Positions 25,501 through 33,657 of a DNA stretch of 64,000 nucleotides are shown in pieces. Position 1 is the first letter of the stretch; every line of letters starts with the position of its first letter. The stretch comes from Pararhizobium qamdonense (lineage in GTDB: Bacteria > Pseudomonadota > Alphaproteobacteria > Rhizobiales > Rhizobiaceae): positions 706,001 through 770,000 of the forward strand of contig NZ_CP119566.1 in the NCBI RefSeq assembly GCF_029277445.1. Reading direction: 5' to 3'. The notes beneath the pieces are model-generated. The model saw nothing but the letters and a program-made list of their open reading frames with translations. It ran no database searches and was not told the DNA's origin. The position numbers and the translations under genes were made by a program.

Positions 25501-28218
25501 CGGAAGGGCGAGCTGGCCGATATCGGCGCGGACGTCGAGTATGGCGGACTGCATGCTGCCGGTGATCGATGCGGTGCCGGTATCGAGCACGACATGCGCC
25601 TCGCCGTTTTCCAGCGGCAGGCGTGCGTCGATGCCGGCGAGTGCCGCGGTAATATCGAGCTTTTCACCGGCGCTGCCGTTCAGGGTCACCGTGCCGCCGG
25701 ACGCGGCGATCGCCAGCTCCTGCAGATTGACCGCGCCGTTTTCGATCGTGATCGTCGTTGGTGCTGCCAGTTGCAGCGGAATCTTCTTCGGTGCTGCGGC
25801 AAACGACTGGAGATTGATCGTCGTCTTGCCGCCAGCGCTCTCAAGGTCGCCGCGCGCTGTCAGGGGGGCCGCGTCATAGGTGCCGTCGAGGGCGAAGTTC
25901 GTCTTTGGCCCCTGTTGCTCGAAGCCGAGCTTCAGCCCGGCAAGGCGCGTGTCGCCCTGGCTGATCTCTTCGACGGTGACTGCGCCCTTGATCGCCAGCG
26001 CCTTCAGATCGGCGATGGTAATGTCGGCTGCGGGTTTGCTGATGACGAGATCGCCGCGCGTGATGCCCGACCCGTTGGCCTTGACGGCAACCGAGGTGAC
26101 GCCGTTGTCAGACGTGATGCTGGCCGTGCCCGCAAGGTCTCCGGACGCGGTCTGGCCCGCCATGGCGGCAAGCAATCCGAGGTCGGGGAAGTTGAAGGTG
26201 AGCGCGCCGTTCGGCTGGAAATCCGCCGTCAGGTCGAGCGCCCCCGTCAGCGTGTTCTGGCCGATTGTCGCTTCGATCGAGGGAAGGCTGGTCGCACCTT
26301 TGGCAGACGCGATTTCGGCCTTGGCGTTGATGGCCTGTCCATCCAGAGCGCCGGTGGCGGTCACTGTCGCATTCGGGCCGTTCTGGCCGACTGTTGCGTC
26401 GGCGTTGATTGCCAGATCGTTGAGCGTGCGTCCGGCAAGCGTTGCGCCATTCGCCGTCACCTCGGCCTTGATCGCCAAAGCATCGAGCGGGCCGCTGACA
26501 TCCGCCTTGAAATTGGCCGCACCCTTGGCGTCTGCAAGGAACCTGCCGATTTCCGGGACGACGCCGCTGATGGCCGCTGTCAGGTTTCCGGTTTCAAGTG
26601 CCGCCGATCCCATTGCCTCGATGGTTCCGGACTTCAGCGCGAGATCGCTCACCGTGACATTGCCATTCGCCCCGGTGCCGAGATTGCCGGTCAGCGCAAT
26701 GGTCGTATCAAATTTTGCCGCAAGCGCCGGGGGGAGAACGGCTGGCAGCGCGAAGAGCTTGAAGCCGGTGGCAAATGTGTTTTCCGCGATGGTGTAGGAG
26801 CCGGTGAGCGTTCCGCCAATGCTGGCGCTCTCCAGCGTCAACGGATCGAAGGAGACCGTTTCGGGGGTGACCGACAATGTACCGTCGATTTTCACGGGGC
26901 CTTTGACCAGGCGGTCGATATCGGCGCTGACGAAGCGCGTGGCGCCCGTCTCGATCGCTGTCTTCAAGGGGCCGGTCTTGGTCGAGAGATTGAAGCCGTC
27001 GCTGAAGGCATGCAGCTTGATCGCCTCGATCTCGCCCTGCGGCAGCGTTGCCTTGCCGATATCGGCGCCGATGTCGAGGACGGCGGCCTGGGCTTCGCCG
27101 ATCAGCGAAACGCTGGCATTGTTGATCGAGAGCTGCGCCTCGCCCTTTGCCAGCGGCAGGCGGAAGTCGATCGGGCCATTGGTACCCGTCAGGCTTGCCT
27201 GCAGGTCGTTTTGACCGGCTGTGCTATAGGTGCCGGATGCGGCAAATGTCAGCGCGGCGGTGGAGAATTTGCCTCTGTTGATGCGCATGGTCGTGCCATC
27301 GAGCGCTGCCGACAAATCGATGTCGGTCGTGCCTTGAAACAGCGGCCGGAAGGCGGGTGGCAAGAGATCGCTGAATGTGCCGCCGCCCTTCAGAGACAGG
27401 GTGCGAAATCCATCCGGAGCCAGCGTGTGCTCGCCGTCCACCTTCAGCACTTCATTGCCGTCCAGTGCTGCGGTGGCCGTGCCCGTCCATTTCGTCAGCG
27501 GACCATCGCCGGTGACCGAAATGCTGACCGCCGGTTCGCCCGGCAGGCGCATGGCCTTTGCCAGCAATCCGCCCTTCGGTTCGTTGATCGTGGTTTCGAG
27601 CTTCAGCTCGTTGGCGGCCGGATTGAAGACGATATCGGCAATCGCCTTGGCCTCCGGCCGGTCGCGCTGCGCAACCGCAAGAGCTGCGGCAATGCTGGCA
27701 TTGGTCGCATTCAGCTTACCCTGCGCATTCAGGAACTGATCGACGCCGGCAATATCCTTGCCGATGATGATTTCTTCCAGATCAAAGGCATCGATCTTGA
27801 CCTCGAGCGGCAAGGCGAAAGACTGGCGGACTTCCCTGGTTTCCTGCGAGGGGATCGGCAGCCGTTCAAGGCGCACGGACCCTGCCGATACGTTTGCCGC
27901 ATCAAAGCGCTTGGAGAACAGAGCTGTCGGCGACCAGTCGATCTTGACTTCACGGATTTCCGCATAGACGCCTTTGCTGTCGAACAGGGTTACGCTGGAG
28001 GCGGTGAAATCACCGGTCAGGAGTGCGCTCGGGTCGTTGATGCGAACGATCTGGTCCGGGGTCGAGGCATATTTCTCGATCATCGCGGCGACAAAACGCG
28101 CGCCGGGCGCGGTAAAGCCTGCGAATAGGACCAGAAGCACGAGGGCGATCAGGGCAAAGCTTGCGCCATAAGCCAGCCAGCGCGACGCGATTTTCAGAAA
28201 ACGGAGCAAACGATTCAT
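22507..28218 (-). CDS. tamB: Translocation and assembly module protein TamB (DUF490)
   Basis: 1,903 residues: a short cytoplasmic start, one N-terminal anchor helix (about 14-38), a very long periplasmic beta-rich body, and a C-terminal DUF490/TamB domain ending at the outer-membrane partner. The body has an in-frame tandem duplication: DNA at about 25632-27170 recurs at about 24090-25631 with an exact offset of 1,539 bp (513 codons). Paired motifs include RLPLAKGEA/RLPLENGEA and NGATLAGRTLNDL/SGATLAGRTLSDL. This makes it about 650 residues longer than E. coli TamB (about 1,260). It is encoded directly after tamA. AsmA-like proteins of this type are implicated in phospholipid transport and outer-membrane protein assembly. 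Confidence 0.93.
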   Translation of the reverse strand: MNRLLRFLKIASRWLAYGASFALIALVLLVLFAGFTAPGARFVAAMIEKYASTPDQIVRINDPSALLTGDFTASSVTLFDSKGVYAEIREVKIDWSPTALFSKRFDAANVSAGSVRLERLPIPSQETREVRQSFALPLEVKIDAFDLEEIIIGKDIAGVDQFLNAQGKLNATNASIAAALAVAQRDRPEAKAIADIVFNPAANELKLETTINEPKGGLLAKAMRLPGEPAVSISVTGDGPLTKWTGTATAALDGNEVLKVDGEHTLAPDGFRTLSLKGGGTFSDLLPPAFRPLFQGTTDIDLSAALDGTTMRINRGKFSTAALTFAASGTYSTAGQNDLQASLTGTNGPIDFRLPLAKGEAQLSINNASVSLIGEAQAAVLDIGADIGKATLPQGEIEAIKLHAFSDGFNLSTKTGPLKTAIETGATRFVSADIDRLVKGPVKIDGTLSVTPETVSFDPLTLESASIGGTLTGSYTIAENTFATGFKLFALPAVLPPALAAKFDTTIALTGNLGTGANGNVTVSDLALKSGTIEAMGSAALETGNLTAAISGVVPEIGRFLADAKGAANFKADVSGPLDALAIKAEVTANGATLAGRTLNDLAINADATVGQNGPNATVTATGALDGQAINAKAEIASAKGATSLPSIEATIGQNTLTGALDLTADFQPNGALTFNFPDLGLLAAMAGQTASGDLAGTASITSDNGVTSVAVKANGSGITRGDLVISKPAADITIADLKALAIKGAVTVEEISQGDTRLAGLKLGFEQQGPKTNFALDGTYDAAPLTARGDLESAGGKTTINLQSFAAAPKKIPLQLAAPTTITIENGAVNLQELAIAASGGTVTLNGSAGEKLDITAALAGIDARLPLENGEAHVVLDTGTASITGSMQSAILDVRADIGQLALPQGRIEAIRLTARSDAFNLSTQTGLINTRIETGNTQLTSADLDRLVKGPLKVETVLDVSPNRIGFDPVTIDSNHLGGTVNGAYEIAAKSLNAGFNLSILPAGLPTSVSTKFDTPITLSGMVTTGADGAVDVSRLAVGSGTIQAAGSVGLKDGALTAALTGTLPDLGKVLADASGIADFKVDATGPLDNLAIKAEVTSSGATLAGRTLSDLQLTADATANPDNPQAKIKATGALGGQAINVNADLVSENGRTSLPVLQVQIGDNRLNGKIQFTTDFLPQGNIDFTFPDVGLLAAMAGEKASGDLAGSASINSESGKTSIALKASGSGIRRGDLVITKPVADITIADLKALAIKGNLSVEAFAQGQNRVNGLKLDFTQQAGKTDVTLDGQYDGAPLNLRADIQTANGKTTVNLASFSAAPRKIPVKLSAPTTITIENGRVSLQKLTIGASGGTVAVTGSAGEKLDLDVNLNALPASLANTFVPSLGADGAISGKVDVTGTSAAPVVAYDLRWANAAIAQAKSAGVGALDIAAKGQFANNVVTLDTTLNGAGGLAFKAGGKVGITGNMPLDIKASGNLPFGLAADLLAAQGFTLTGAANVDLSITGAATAPQVTGTISTSGARFVDVRHNVAITDLTANVALDGRQANIQKLSGKLASGGTLDVTGTVGIAPGSGFPANLAIRLAKATYVDGSLFTASVDGALTLTGSLTATPVLGGKVTISKAAITIPEKLPASLSEIDIKHKNAPAKVRQMEADVRKDTGSGGSTKSGGIAFDLAVSAPSKLFVRGRGIDAELGGDLTIRGTAAEPAVSGAFEMRRGRLEILGKRLTFADGTISFGGNLVPTLDLDATSTAGSTTVTVNVAGPANNPAITFSSSPALPQDEILAQLIFNRSLSNLSALQIAQLASAVSELAGGGSNSLLSGLRNKLGVDDLDVSTDATGGATVTAGKYLNDRTYLELQSGAEAGGGKAIINLDVGRGVKLRGEAGASGAGGGIFYEKEY
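24090..27170 (-). repeat. Internal tandem duplication in tamB (two 1,539-bp units)
   Basis: Three anchors give the same offset: CAGCGGCAG at 27151 and 25612, GATCGTCGTT at 25750 and 24211, and GATCGCCAG at 25990 and 24451. The reading frame is kept without a net indel. Units are clearly homologous but diverged in sequence, so the duplication is not recent. Outer boundaries are approximate. Confidence 0.85.
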
Positions 28219-28316
28219 TGTTCATCCATAGCGCAAGTCGCGTTGCGGTGAAATTGCGGTTCCCCAAAACCGGCGCTTTGCATCCGGAATCAGGCCGTGG
28301 TGACTGCCTCAGGCAA

Positions 28317-30227
28317 TCAGAAGGATTGGCCGATACCGGCGTAGATTCCATATTTCGTGCCGCCCGGATAGGGATTCAGCGGCACGGCGACATCCAGCCG
28401 AATCGGCCCGAACGGCGTATTGTAGCGCAAGCCGATGCCGGCGCCGGCGCGGATATCGGAAAAATCCGGTGCCGTCTTGGCCGAGACCGTTCCCGCATCG
28501 ATGAAGGGAACGATGCCGATCGTGTCGGTAATGCCGATGCGCGCTTCCACCGTTCCATTGACATAGGAGCGTCCGCCGAGGATTTCATCGTCGCCGTTGC
28601 GCGGGCTGATCTCCTGATAGGAATAGCCGCGCACGGTGCCGCCGCCGCCGAGATAGAAACGCCGGTTTGCGGGGATGGAAGCCAGGCCATCGCCACCCGC
28701 AATCACACCGGCGCCGAGCCTTCCGGCGAGAACGAAACGGTTTTCCGCACCCAACCCGACATAGGCCGCCGCCGACCCTTCAAACGAACTGAAGAAGCTC
28801 TGGCCGTTGATCTCGTAGCTCGGCTTGGCATTGATCGAGGCGCGGTAGCCGGTTGTGGGATTGAGCTTATTGTCGCGGGTATCGCGGATATATTCGATCG
28901 GGATCGATGCGGTCAGATATTCGTTCTTTCCGAACGCATCCTCGACATCGGCCCAGGAAAGCTCGCCACCGGCCGAGACCGTGTCAGTATCGGACAGCTC
29001 GAACGTCGCCCCCGCCGCGCCCGTGAAAATCGTCGCCTTGTAGGCGTCGGGATCGAGCAGCTGCGCCTTCAGGCTGGCATTGAAAGTGGAGGCCGGCCCG
29101 AATGCGCCGGGCTTGGCGAACAGAAGACCGGCGGAATAATCGAGGCTGCCGACATCGGTTGTCTCGCCGATGCGGCTGACCGAACCCTCCAGGCGCAGGG
29201 ATTCGGCCCGGCCAAACAGGTTGCGATGCCCCCAATATCCCTGCAGGCCGAAGCCGTCCGTGGTGGAATATTGCGCGCCGGCGCCGAAATAGCGCTGCTT
29301 GCCTTCGGAAACCTCGATGGTCATCGGAATGGTGCCGTCAGGAGCAAGCTCGTTTGCCTGCTTGATGGTGATGCTGGAAAATACACCGAGCTGGCGCAAC
29401 CGGTCGGACGCCTTGCGCAGGGCTTCCGGAGAATAGGGCTTGCCGCCGTTCAGACGGGAATAATCGGCAACGAAAGTGGGGTCCACGGTCTTGGTGCCGT
29501 TGACGGTGACGGTGCCCACCGGAGCGACGGGGCCGCCTTCGGCTGCGATCGTGACATCGACGGTGTTGGTGGCGTGATCAGCGACGACGCTGCGCTCGAC
29601 CAGCTTGGCAAGCGGGCGTCCTTCTTCCTTCAAATCCTCGACGATCTTCTCGCCGGCCTTGATGATCAGCGTCGAATCTGCCCTGGCGCCGGACTTCAGA
29701 TATTCGTCGGGACGGCGGCCGACGGCGTCACCTTTCAGAACGACGTCGCCAAGGGTGAAAACAGGGCCGGGGGTCACGGTGATCTCGACGGGCACCGGTG
29801 CGCCGTCCGGAAAGACGGGATCGGGCGGCAGCGTGTCGATATCCTGACCGTTGACCTTGACGGCGACGGTGCCGCCGTAACGGGCCTGTTCGTAAAGCGC
29901 TGCCAGCAGGCGGTCGCGGTCGTCGCGCGCTTTGATGGCCAGGCCAAGATCGCCGGAAACCGGCTTGTCCTTGTCCTGAAACAGCCGCGAGCTGTTTTCC
30001 AGCGCCTCTTTCAGGTCTGGATCGGCGGAGGATTCGTTCAGTGTTAGGGTGAAATTGACGGGATCGACGATGTCGTTGGGTTCTTCGTCTTTTTCGAAAA
30101 ACCGCATGCCGAAGATCTTGAAGGCATAGGCGTCGGTCACCGACAGGGGTCCGCAGGCAGCCAGAACCGCGACCGCAAAAGCAGCACCAACCTTCCGATA
30201 CGCAACACTCATTGTCGGCAAACGCAT
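28317..30227 (-). CDS. tamA: Outer-membrane assembly factor TamA (Omp85 family)
   Basis: 636 residues from the ATG at 30227 (GCGGAA upstream); ATG 30212 is an alternative. A signal peptide precedes three POTRA-like domains (to about residue 300) and a 16-stranded Omp85 barrel. The Omp85 motif GGGGTVRGYSY lies in the barrel, and the chain ends in phenylalanine (GIGQSF), the usual C-terminal signal for barrel insertion. It partners TamB, encoded 98 bases downstream on the same strand. An in-frame extension to 30302 has no ribosome binding site. Confidence 0.93.
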   Translation of the reverse strand: MRLPTMSVAYRKVGAAFAVAVLAACGPLSVTDAYAFKIFGMRFFEKDEEPNDIVDPVNFTLTLNESSADPDLKEALENSSRLFQDKDKPVSGDLGLAIKARDDRDRLLAALYEQARYGGTVAVKVNGQDIDTLPPDPVFPDGAPVPVEITVTPGPVFTLGDVVLKGDAVGRRPDEYLKSGARADSTLIIKAGEKIVEDLKEEGRPLAKLVERSVVADHATNTVDVTIAAEGGPVAPVGTVTVNGTKTVDPTFVADYSRLNGGKPYSPEALRKASDRLRQLGVFSSITIKQANELAPDGTIPMTIEVSEGKQRYFGAGAQYSTTDGFGLQGYWGHRNLFGRAESLRLEGSVSRIGETTDVGSLDYSAGLLFAKPGAFGPASTFNASLKAQLLDPDAYKATIFTGAAGATFELSDTDTVSAGGELSWADVEDAFGKNEYLTASIPIEYIRDTRDNKLNPTTGYRASINAKPSYEINGQSFFSSFEGSAAAYVGLGAENRFVLAGRLGAGVIAGGDGLASIPANRRFYLGGGGTVRGYSYQEISPRNGDDEILGGRSYVNGTVEARIGITDTIGIVPFIDAGTVSAKTAPDFSDIRAGAGIGLRYNTPFGPIRLDVAVPLNPYPGGTKYGIYAGIGQSF

Positions 30228-30403
30228 AATTTCCGCATTCCGCTGTTCAGGCCACTTCGAACACCTGCCTGCCATCACGGCAGGGGCACAATCGCATGAC
30301 AAGGTTTGCCGTTAGTTAACGATGACCCTACACAGCATTGACCGGAGGATGAAGGCTTTTTGCCCTCTTTTTATAGAAAACCCCTTGAAGTGTGGCATGA
30401 GGG

Positions 30404-30433
30404 GAACAAAAAACCCCGGATTTCTCCGGGGTT
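30404..30433 (-). terminator. Terminator downstream of the glycine-zipper lipoprotein gene
   Basis: AACCCCGGA (30412-30420) pairs perfectly with TCCGGGGTT (30425-30433) around TTTC. On the minus strand it runs into six U, 50 bases after the lipoprotein stop. Confidence 0.85.
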
Positions 30434-30483
30434 AAGCGTGGAAAAGCGGCGAACTGCCTGCCTTTTCCCGGTCGCGCCTGCAA

Positions 30484-30741
30484 TCAACGCGGGCAGTCGT
30501 CGATGTAGCGGCGGCCGTAGCGGTCGCGGTAGTAGCATTGGCCGGGCTGCTCAGAAACGTTGCCGATCACGGCGCCCGAAACGCCACCGATCGCAGCGCC
30601 AACGGCTGCACCGCGCACGTCGCCGGTGATGGCGCCGCCGATGATTGCGCCGGAAACCGCCCCGATACCGGCACCCTTTTCAGTCTGCGTGCAGCTCGCG
30701 ACGGATAAAGCGAGCAGGACAAGCACGATGGCCTTCTTCAT
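30484..30741 (-). CDS. Glycine-zipper lipoprotein
   Basis: 85 residues. A lipoprotein signal peptide MKKAIVLVLLALSVASC places the lipidated cysteine at about 17. The mature part is a glycine-zipper helix pair (GAGIGAVSGAIIGGAITG and AVGAAIGGVSGAVIG) followed by an aromatic, arginine-rich tail QCYYRDRYGRRYID. Proteins of this type (SlyB/Pcp/OsmB-like) are small outer-membrane-associated stress lipoproteins. The start is set by GGAG before the ATG at 30741; a TTG at 30753 is less likely. Exact role unknown. Confidence 0.85.
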   Translation of the reverse strand: MKKAIVLVLLALSVASCTQTEKGAGIGAVSGAIIGGAITGDVRGAAVGAAIGGVSGAVIGNVSEQPGQCYYRDRYGRRYIDDCPR

Positions 30742-31226
30742 TTGTTTCTCCAAATTCTGGACGCGAGAGGCAAGTTCCCCGCCGTCCGTTTCTCCCCAGG
30801 AATGGAAGCTGGACTTTAAGGTCCCCCCTCCGGTCGAACTTGCACCTTCGAAAGATAAATGCCTGTCTGTGAAAGTCTACAGACATCCCGCACAATCCCC
30901 GTGGTGCCAAGTAATGCTATTCAACCTGAACGGAAGCTGAAGGCTGTTCCCTGCGTGACAGGCCGGTGCGTTTTCCCGCCCGCCAGGCCCTGCTGCGCAT
31001 GACGATTACCGCTGATCCGATTGAAACAGAATATAAGGACGGGATACTCCATCCCTGTCGCGCGGTCTTGACACAGATCAAGGTTAAGTGGAATGAAATC
31101 CATGACGGATAGTTTGGAACTGTTCAAAATTAGGGGCCTTTTGCCGCAGATGGCCGCGATAACCTTTGAAGAGGTTGACGCCGCCGTGCTTTGGATCAAA
31201 AAGACGGCAAGGTTCTGGAGACAATG
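30742..31226. other. Long intergenic region upstream of hemA
   Basis: No credible gene in 485 bases. The distal part holds the promoter of the minus-strand lipoprotein; the proximal part holds an FNR/FixK-type box at 31068-31081 about 145 bases before the hemA start. I see no RNA structure. Confidence 0.5.
31068..31081 (+). promoter_or_regulatory. FNR/FixK-type box upstream of hemA
   Basis: TTGACACAGATCAA matches the FNR/FixK palindrome TTGAT-N4-ATCAA at nine of ten fixed positions. Control of 5-aminolevulinate synthase by FnrL/FixK under low oxygen is established in other alphaproteobacteria, which supports the call. Confidence 0.7.
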
Positions 31227-32444
31227 ATGGATTTCGAGAGTTTCTTTAAAGGTGAGCTGGACGGCCTGCATCAGGAAGGCCGCTACCGCGTTTTTGCCGA
31301 TCTGGAGCGCCAGAGTGGACAGTTTCCCAAGGCGACCCGTTACAATTCGGCCGGCGAGAAACAGGACGTGACCGTCTGGTGTTCCAACGACTATCTGGGC
31401 ATGGGCCAGCATCCCAAGGTCACCGAGGCGATGAAACTCGCCATCGACCAGTGTGGCGCGGGTGCTGGGGGCACCCGGAATATTTCGGGCACCAACCATT
31501 ACCACGTGCTTCTCGAGCGCGAACTTGCCGATCTGCATGGCAAGGAATCAGCGCTGTTGTTCACCTCCGGCTATGTGTCTAACTGGGCAGCGCTCGGAAC
31601 GCTCTGTTCGAAGATTCCCGGTGTGATCGTCTTTTCGGACGCCGGGAATCATGCATCGATGATCGAAGGCATCCGTTCCTCCAAATGCGAGCGGGTCATC
31701 TTCAAGCACAATTCGCTCACAGACCTCGAAGCCAAGCTGCAGGCCGCCGATCCGCGTGCGCCCAAAATCATCGCTTTCGAATCGGTCTACTCGATGGACG
31801 GCGATATCTCGCCGATCAAGGACATCTGCGATCTCGCCGACAAGTATGGCGCGATGACCTATCTCGATGAAGTGCACGCCGTTGGCATGTACGGTCCGCG
31901 CGGCGGCGGCATTGCCGAGCGCGAAGGCCTGATGCACCGTTTGACGGTGATCGAAGGCACGCTCGGCAAGGCTTTCGGCGTCATGGGCGGCTATATCGCT
32001 GCGTCCACCGCATTGTGCGATTTCATCCGCTCGTTTGCTTCCGGCTTCATTTTCACGACGGCGCTGCCGCCGGCGCTTGCTGCCGGTGCGGTTGCGTCGA
32101 TCCGTCATCTGAAGGAAAGCCAGGTCGAACGTTTCGCCCACCAGGAGCGTGTCCGCCGGCTGCGCAACCTGCTCGACAAGAACGGTATTCCGCACCTCAA
32201 CAATCCCAGCCATATCGTACCGGTGATTGTCGGCGACGCGTCCAAGTGCAAGTGGATCTCCGATCTTCTGCTCGACAATTGCGGCGTCTATGTCCAGCCG
32301 ATCAACTATCCGACGGTGCCGAAGAAGACCGAGCGTCTGCGCATCACCCCGACGCCGCTGCATTCGGATGCCGATATCGACCATCTGGTCGGCGCGCTGC
32401 ACCAGCTCTGGTCGCGCTGTGCGCTGGCAAGGGCGGTTGCGTAA
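31227..32444 (+). CDS. hemA: 5-aminolevulinate synthase (HemA, ALAS)
   Basis: 405-residue PLP enzyme of the alpha-oxoamine synthase family, condensing glycine with succinyl-CoA to 5-aminolevulinate, the first step of haem and cobalamin synthesis in alphaproteobacteria. Motifs: [38 protein letters not shown], and the PLP lysine in GTLGKAFG near residue 247. The ATG at 31227 fits the conserved start (MDFESFF) and lies six bases after GGAG; ATG 31224 is adjacent. An FNR/FixK box upstream suggests induction at low oxygen. A terminator follows at 32471. Confidence 0.96.
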   Translation: MDFESFFKGELDGLHQEGRYRVFADLERQSGQFPKATRYNSAGEKQDVTVWCSNDYLGMGQHPKVTEAMKLAIDQCGAGAGGTRNISGTNHYHVLLERELADLHGKESALLFTSGYVSNWAALGTLCSKIPGVIVFSDAGNHASMIEGIRSSKCERVIFKHNSLTDLEAKLQAADPRAPKIIAFESVYSMDGDISPIKDICDLADKYGAMTYLDEVHAVGMYGPRGGGIAEREGLMHRLTVIEGTLGKAFGVMGGYIAASTALCDFIRSFASGFIFTTALPPALAAGAVASIRHLKESQVERFAHQERVRRLRNLLDKNGIPHLNNPSHIVPVIVGDASKCKWISDLLLDNCGVYVQPINYPTVPKKTERLRITPTPLHSDADIDHLVGALHQLWSRCALARAVA

Positions 32445-32470
32445 AACAACTGCCAAAGGCTTGAAGTTGG

Positions 32471-32503
32471 AATGCGGATTGTCGAAAGATGATCCGCATT
32501 TTT
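32471..32503 (+). terminator. Terminator of hemA
   Basis: AATGCGGAT (32471-32479) pairs with ATCCGCATT (32492-32500) around a 12-base loop, followed by TTT. Confidence 0.75.
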
Positions 32504-32534
32504 GATTCTTGGCAGGCTTTCAAGGGGACTTCGC

Positions 32535-33653
32535 ATGGGCATCGAGCGCAGGCTCAATCAGGTCATCGACCAGTTTCTCGAATCGGGGAAAATCACCGGG
32601 ACCGTGGTGCTTGCCTATCAGCATGGCCAACCGCTTTTCCGCCGCGCCGCAGGTTATGCCGACCGGGAAGCGGGCAGGCCGGTTGAATTCGACACGATCT
32701 TTCGCTTTGCTTCGCTGACCAAGCCCATCGTTGCGGCAACCGCGCTTGCGATGATCGATCGTGGGCTGATGTCTTTATCCGATAGCGTTGCCGCGCATCT
32801 GCCCTGGTTCCAGCCGAAGACGCCGGATGGCGTCGTGGCCGATATGTCCGTTCACCATCTGCTGACCCACACGTCGGGTCTGGTCTATGATGTGACGCTT
32901 GAGCATCTTCCTGATGGACAAGCCATCACTTGCGGATTGCTGGACACCGATCTCGATTTCGAGGCCAATTTCAGCCGTCATAACGCCGTGCCCCTGGCAT
33001 TTGCTCCGGGCGCCGCCTGGTCCTATTCCTTTGCCACCGATATTTTGGGCGCGGTGATTGCCAGGGTTCATGGCGGGTCGCTGGAAGATGCCGTGGTGAC
33101 CTATATTGCCGGTCCGCTGGGGATGGCCGACAGCCGTTTTCACGTTACCGACCCCGCGCGCCTTGCCGCGCCCTATGCCGACGCGTACCCAGCCGCGGTC
33201 CGGATGACCGATCCCTATTACGCGCCGGGAGAGGCAGGCTGGACGCTCGGGTTCTCGCCGTCGCGTATTTTCAATCCCAAGGCATTTCAGTCCGGCGGAG
33301 CCGGCATGGTGGGAACGGCGGGCGATTTCCTGGTTTTCCTGGAGACATTGCGGACCGGGGGCGGTGCTGTCCTGTCGCCGCAAACGGTGCATCTTGGCCT
33401 TTCCAACCGGATTGGCGGATTGGTCTCGGATCCCGGCTGCTCGTTCGGCTATTTCGGCGCCGTGGTCGATAATCCTGCCGAGGCGGCCACGCCGCAATCG
33501 GCCGGGACCGTTCGCTGGGGTGGCGTCTACGGGCACAACTGGTTCATCGACCGGGCCAATGGACTGACGGTGTTCAACATGAGCAACAATGCGCTGGAAG
33601 GCTGCATGGGCGAATTCCCCGGCCGGATCGTCGAGGCTGTCTACGCCGCGTGA
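32535..33653 (+). CDS. Beta-lactamase-family serine hydrolase (class C/esterase EstB-like)
   Basis: 372 residues. The SxxK nucleophile motif is SLTK at about 61-64, the tyrosine motif is YSF near 163 (YxN in true class C enzymes), and the third motif near the C-terminus is probably YGHNW. HHLLTHTSGL is typical of the family. There is no signal peptide, which argues for a cytoplasmic esterase or peptidase rather than a periplasmic beta-lactamase. The ATG at 32535 has AAGGGGA upstream. It is convergent with dxr, four bases apart. Substrate unknown. Confidence 0.85.
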   Translation: MGIERRLNQVIDQFLESGKITGTVVLAYQHGQPLFRRAAGYADREAGRPVEFDTIFRFASLTKPIVAATALAMIDRGLMSLSDSVAAHLPWFQPKTPDGVVADMSVHHLLTHTSGLVYDVTLEHLPDGQAITCGLLDTDLDFEANFSRHNAVPLAFAPGAAWSYSFATDILGAVIARVHGGSLEDAVVTYIAGPLGMADSRFHVTDPARLAAPYADAYPAAVRMTDPYYAPGEAGWTLGFSPSRIFNPKAFQSGGAGMVGTAGDFLVFLETLRTGGGAVLSPQTVHLGLSNRIGGLVSDPGCSFGYFGAVVDNPAEAATPQSAGTVRWGGVYGHNWFIDRANGLTVFNMSNNALEGCMGEFPGRIVEAVYAA

Positions 33654-33657
33654 CGTC

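Noticed and set aside
24412..28128. 1,238-codon plus-strand open frame opposite tamB
   Set aside because: Antisense shadow of tamB caused by high GC; cysteine- and arginine-rich low-complexity translation with no family motif, whereas the minus frame is a clear TamB.
28161..30047. 628-codon plus-strand open frame opposite tamA
   Set aside because: Shadow of tamA; no ribosome binding site and no recognisable domain.
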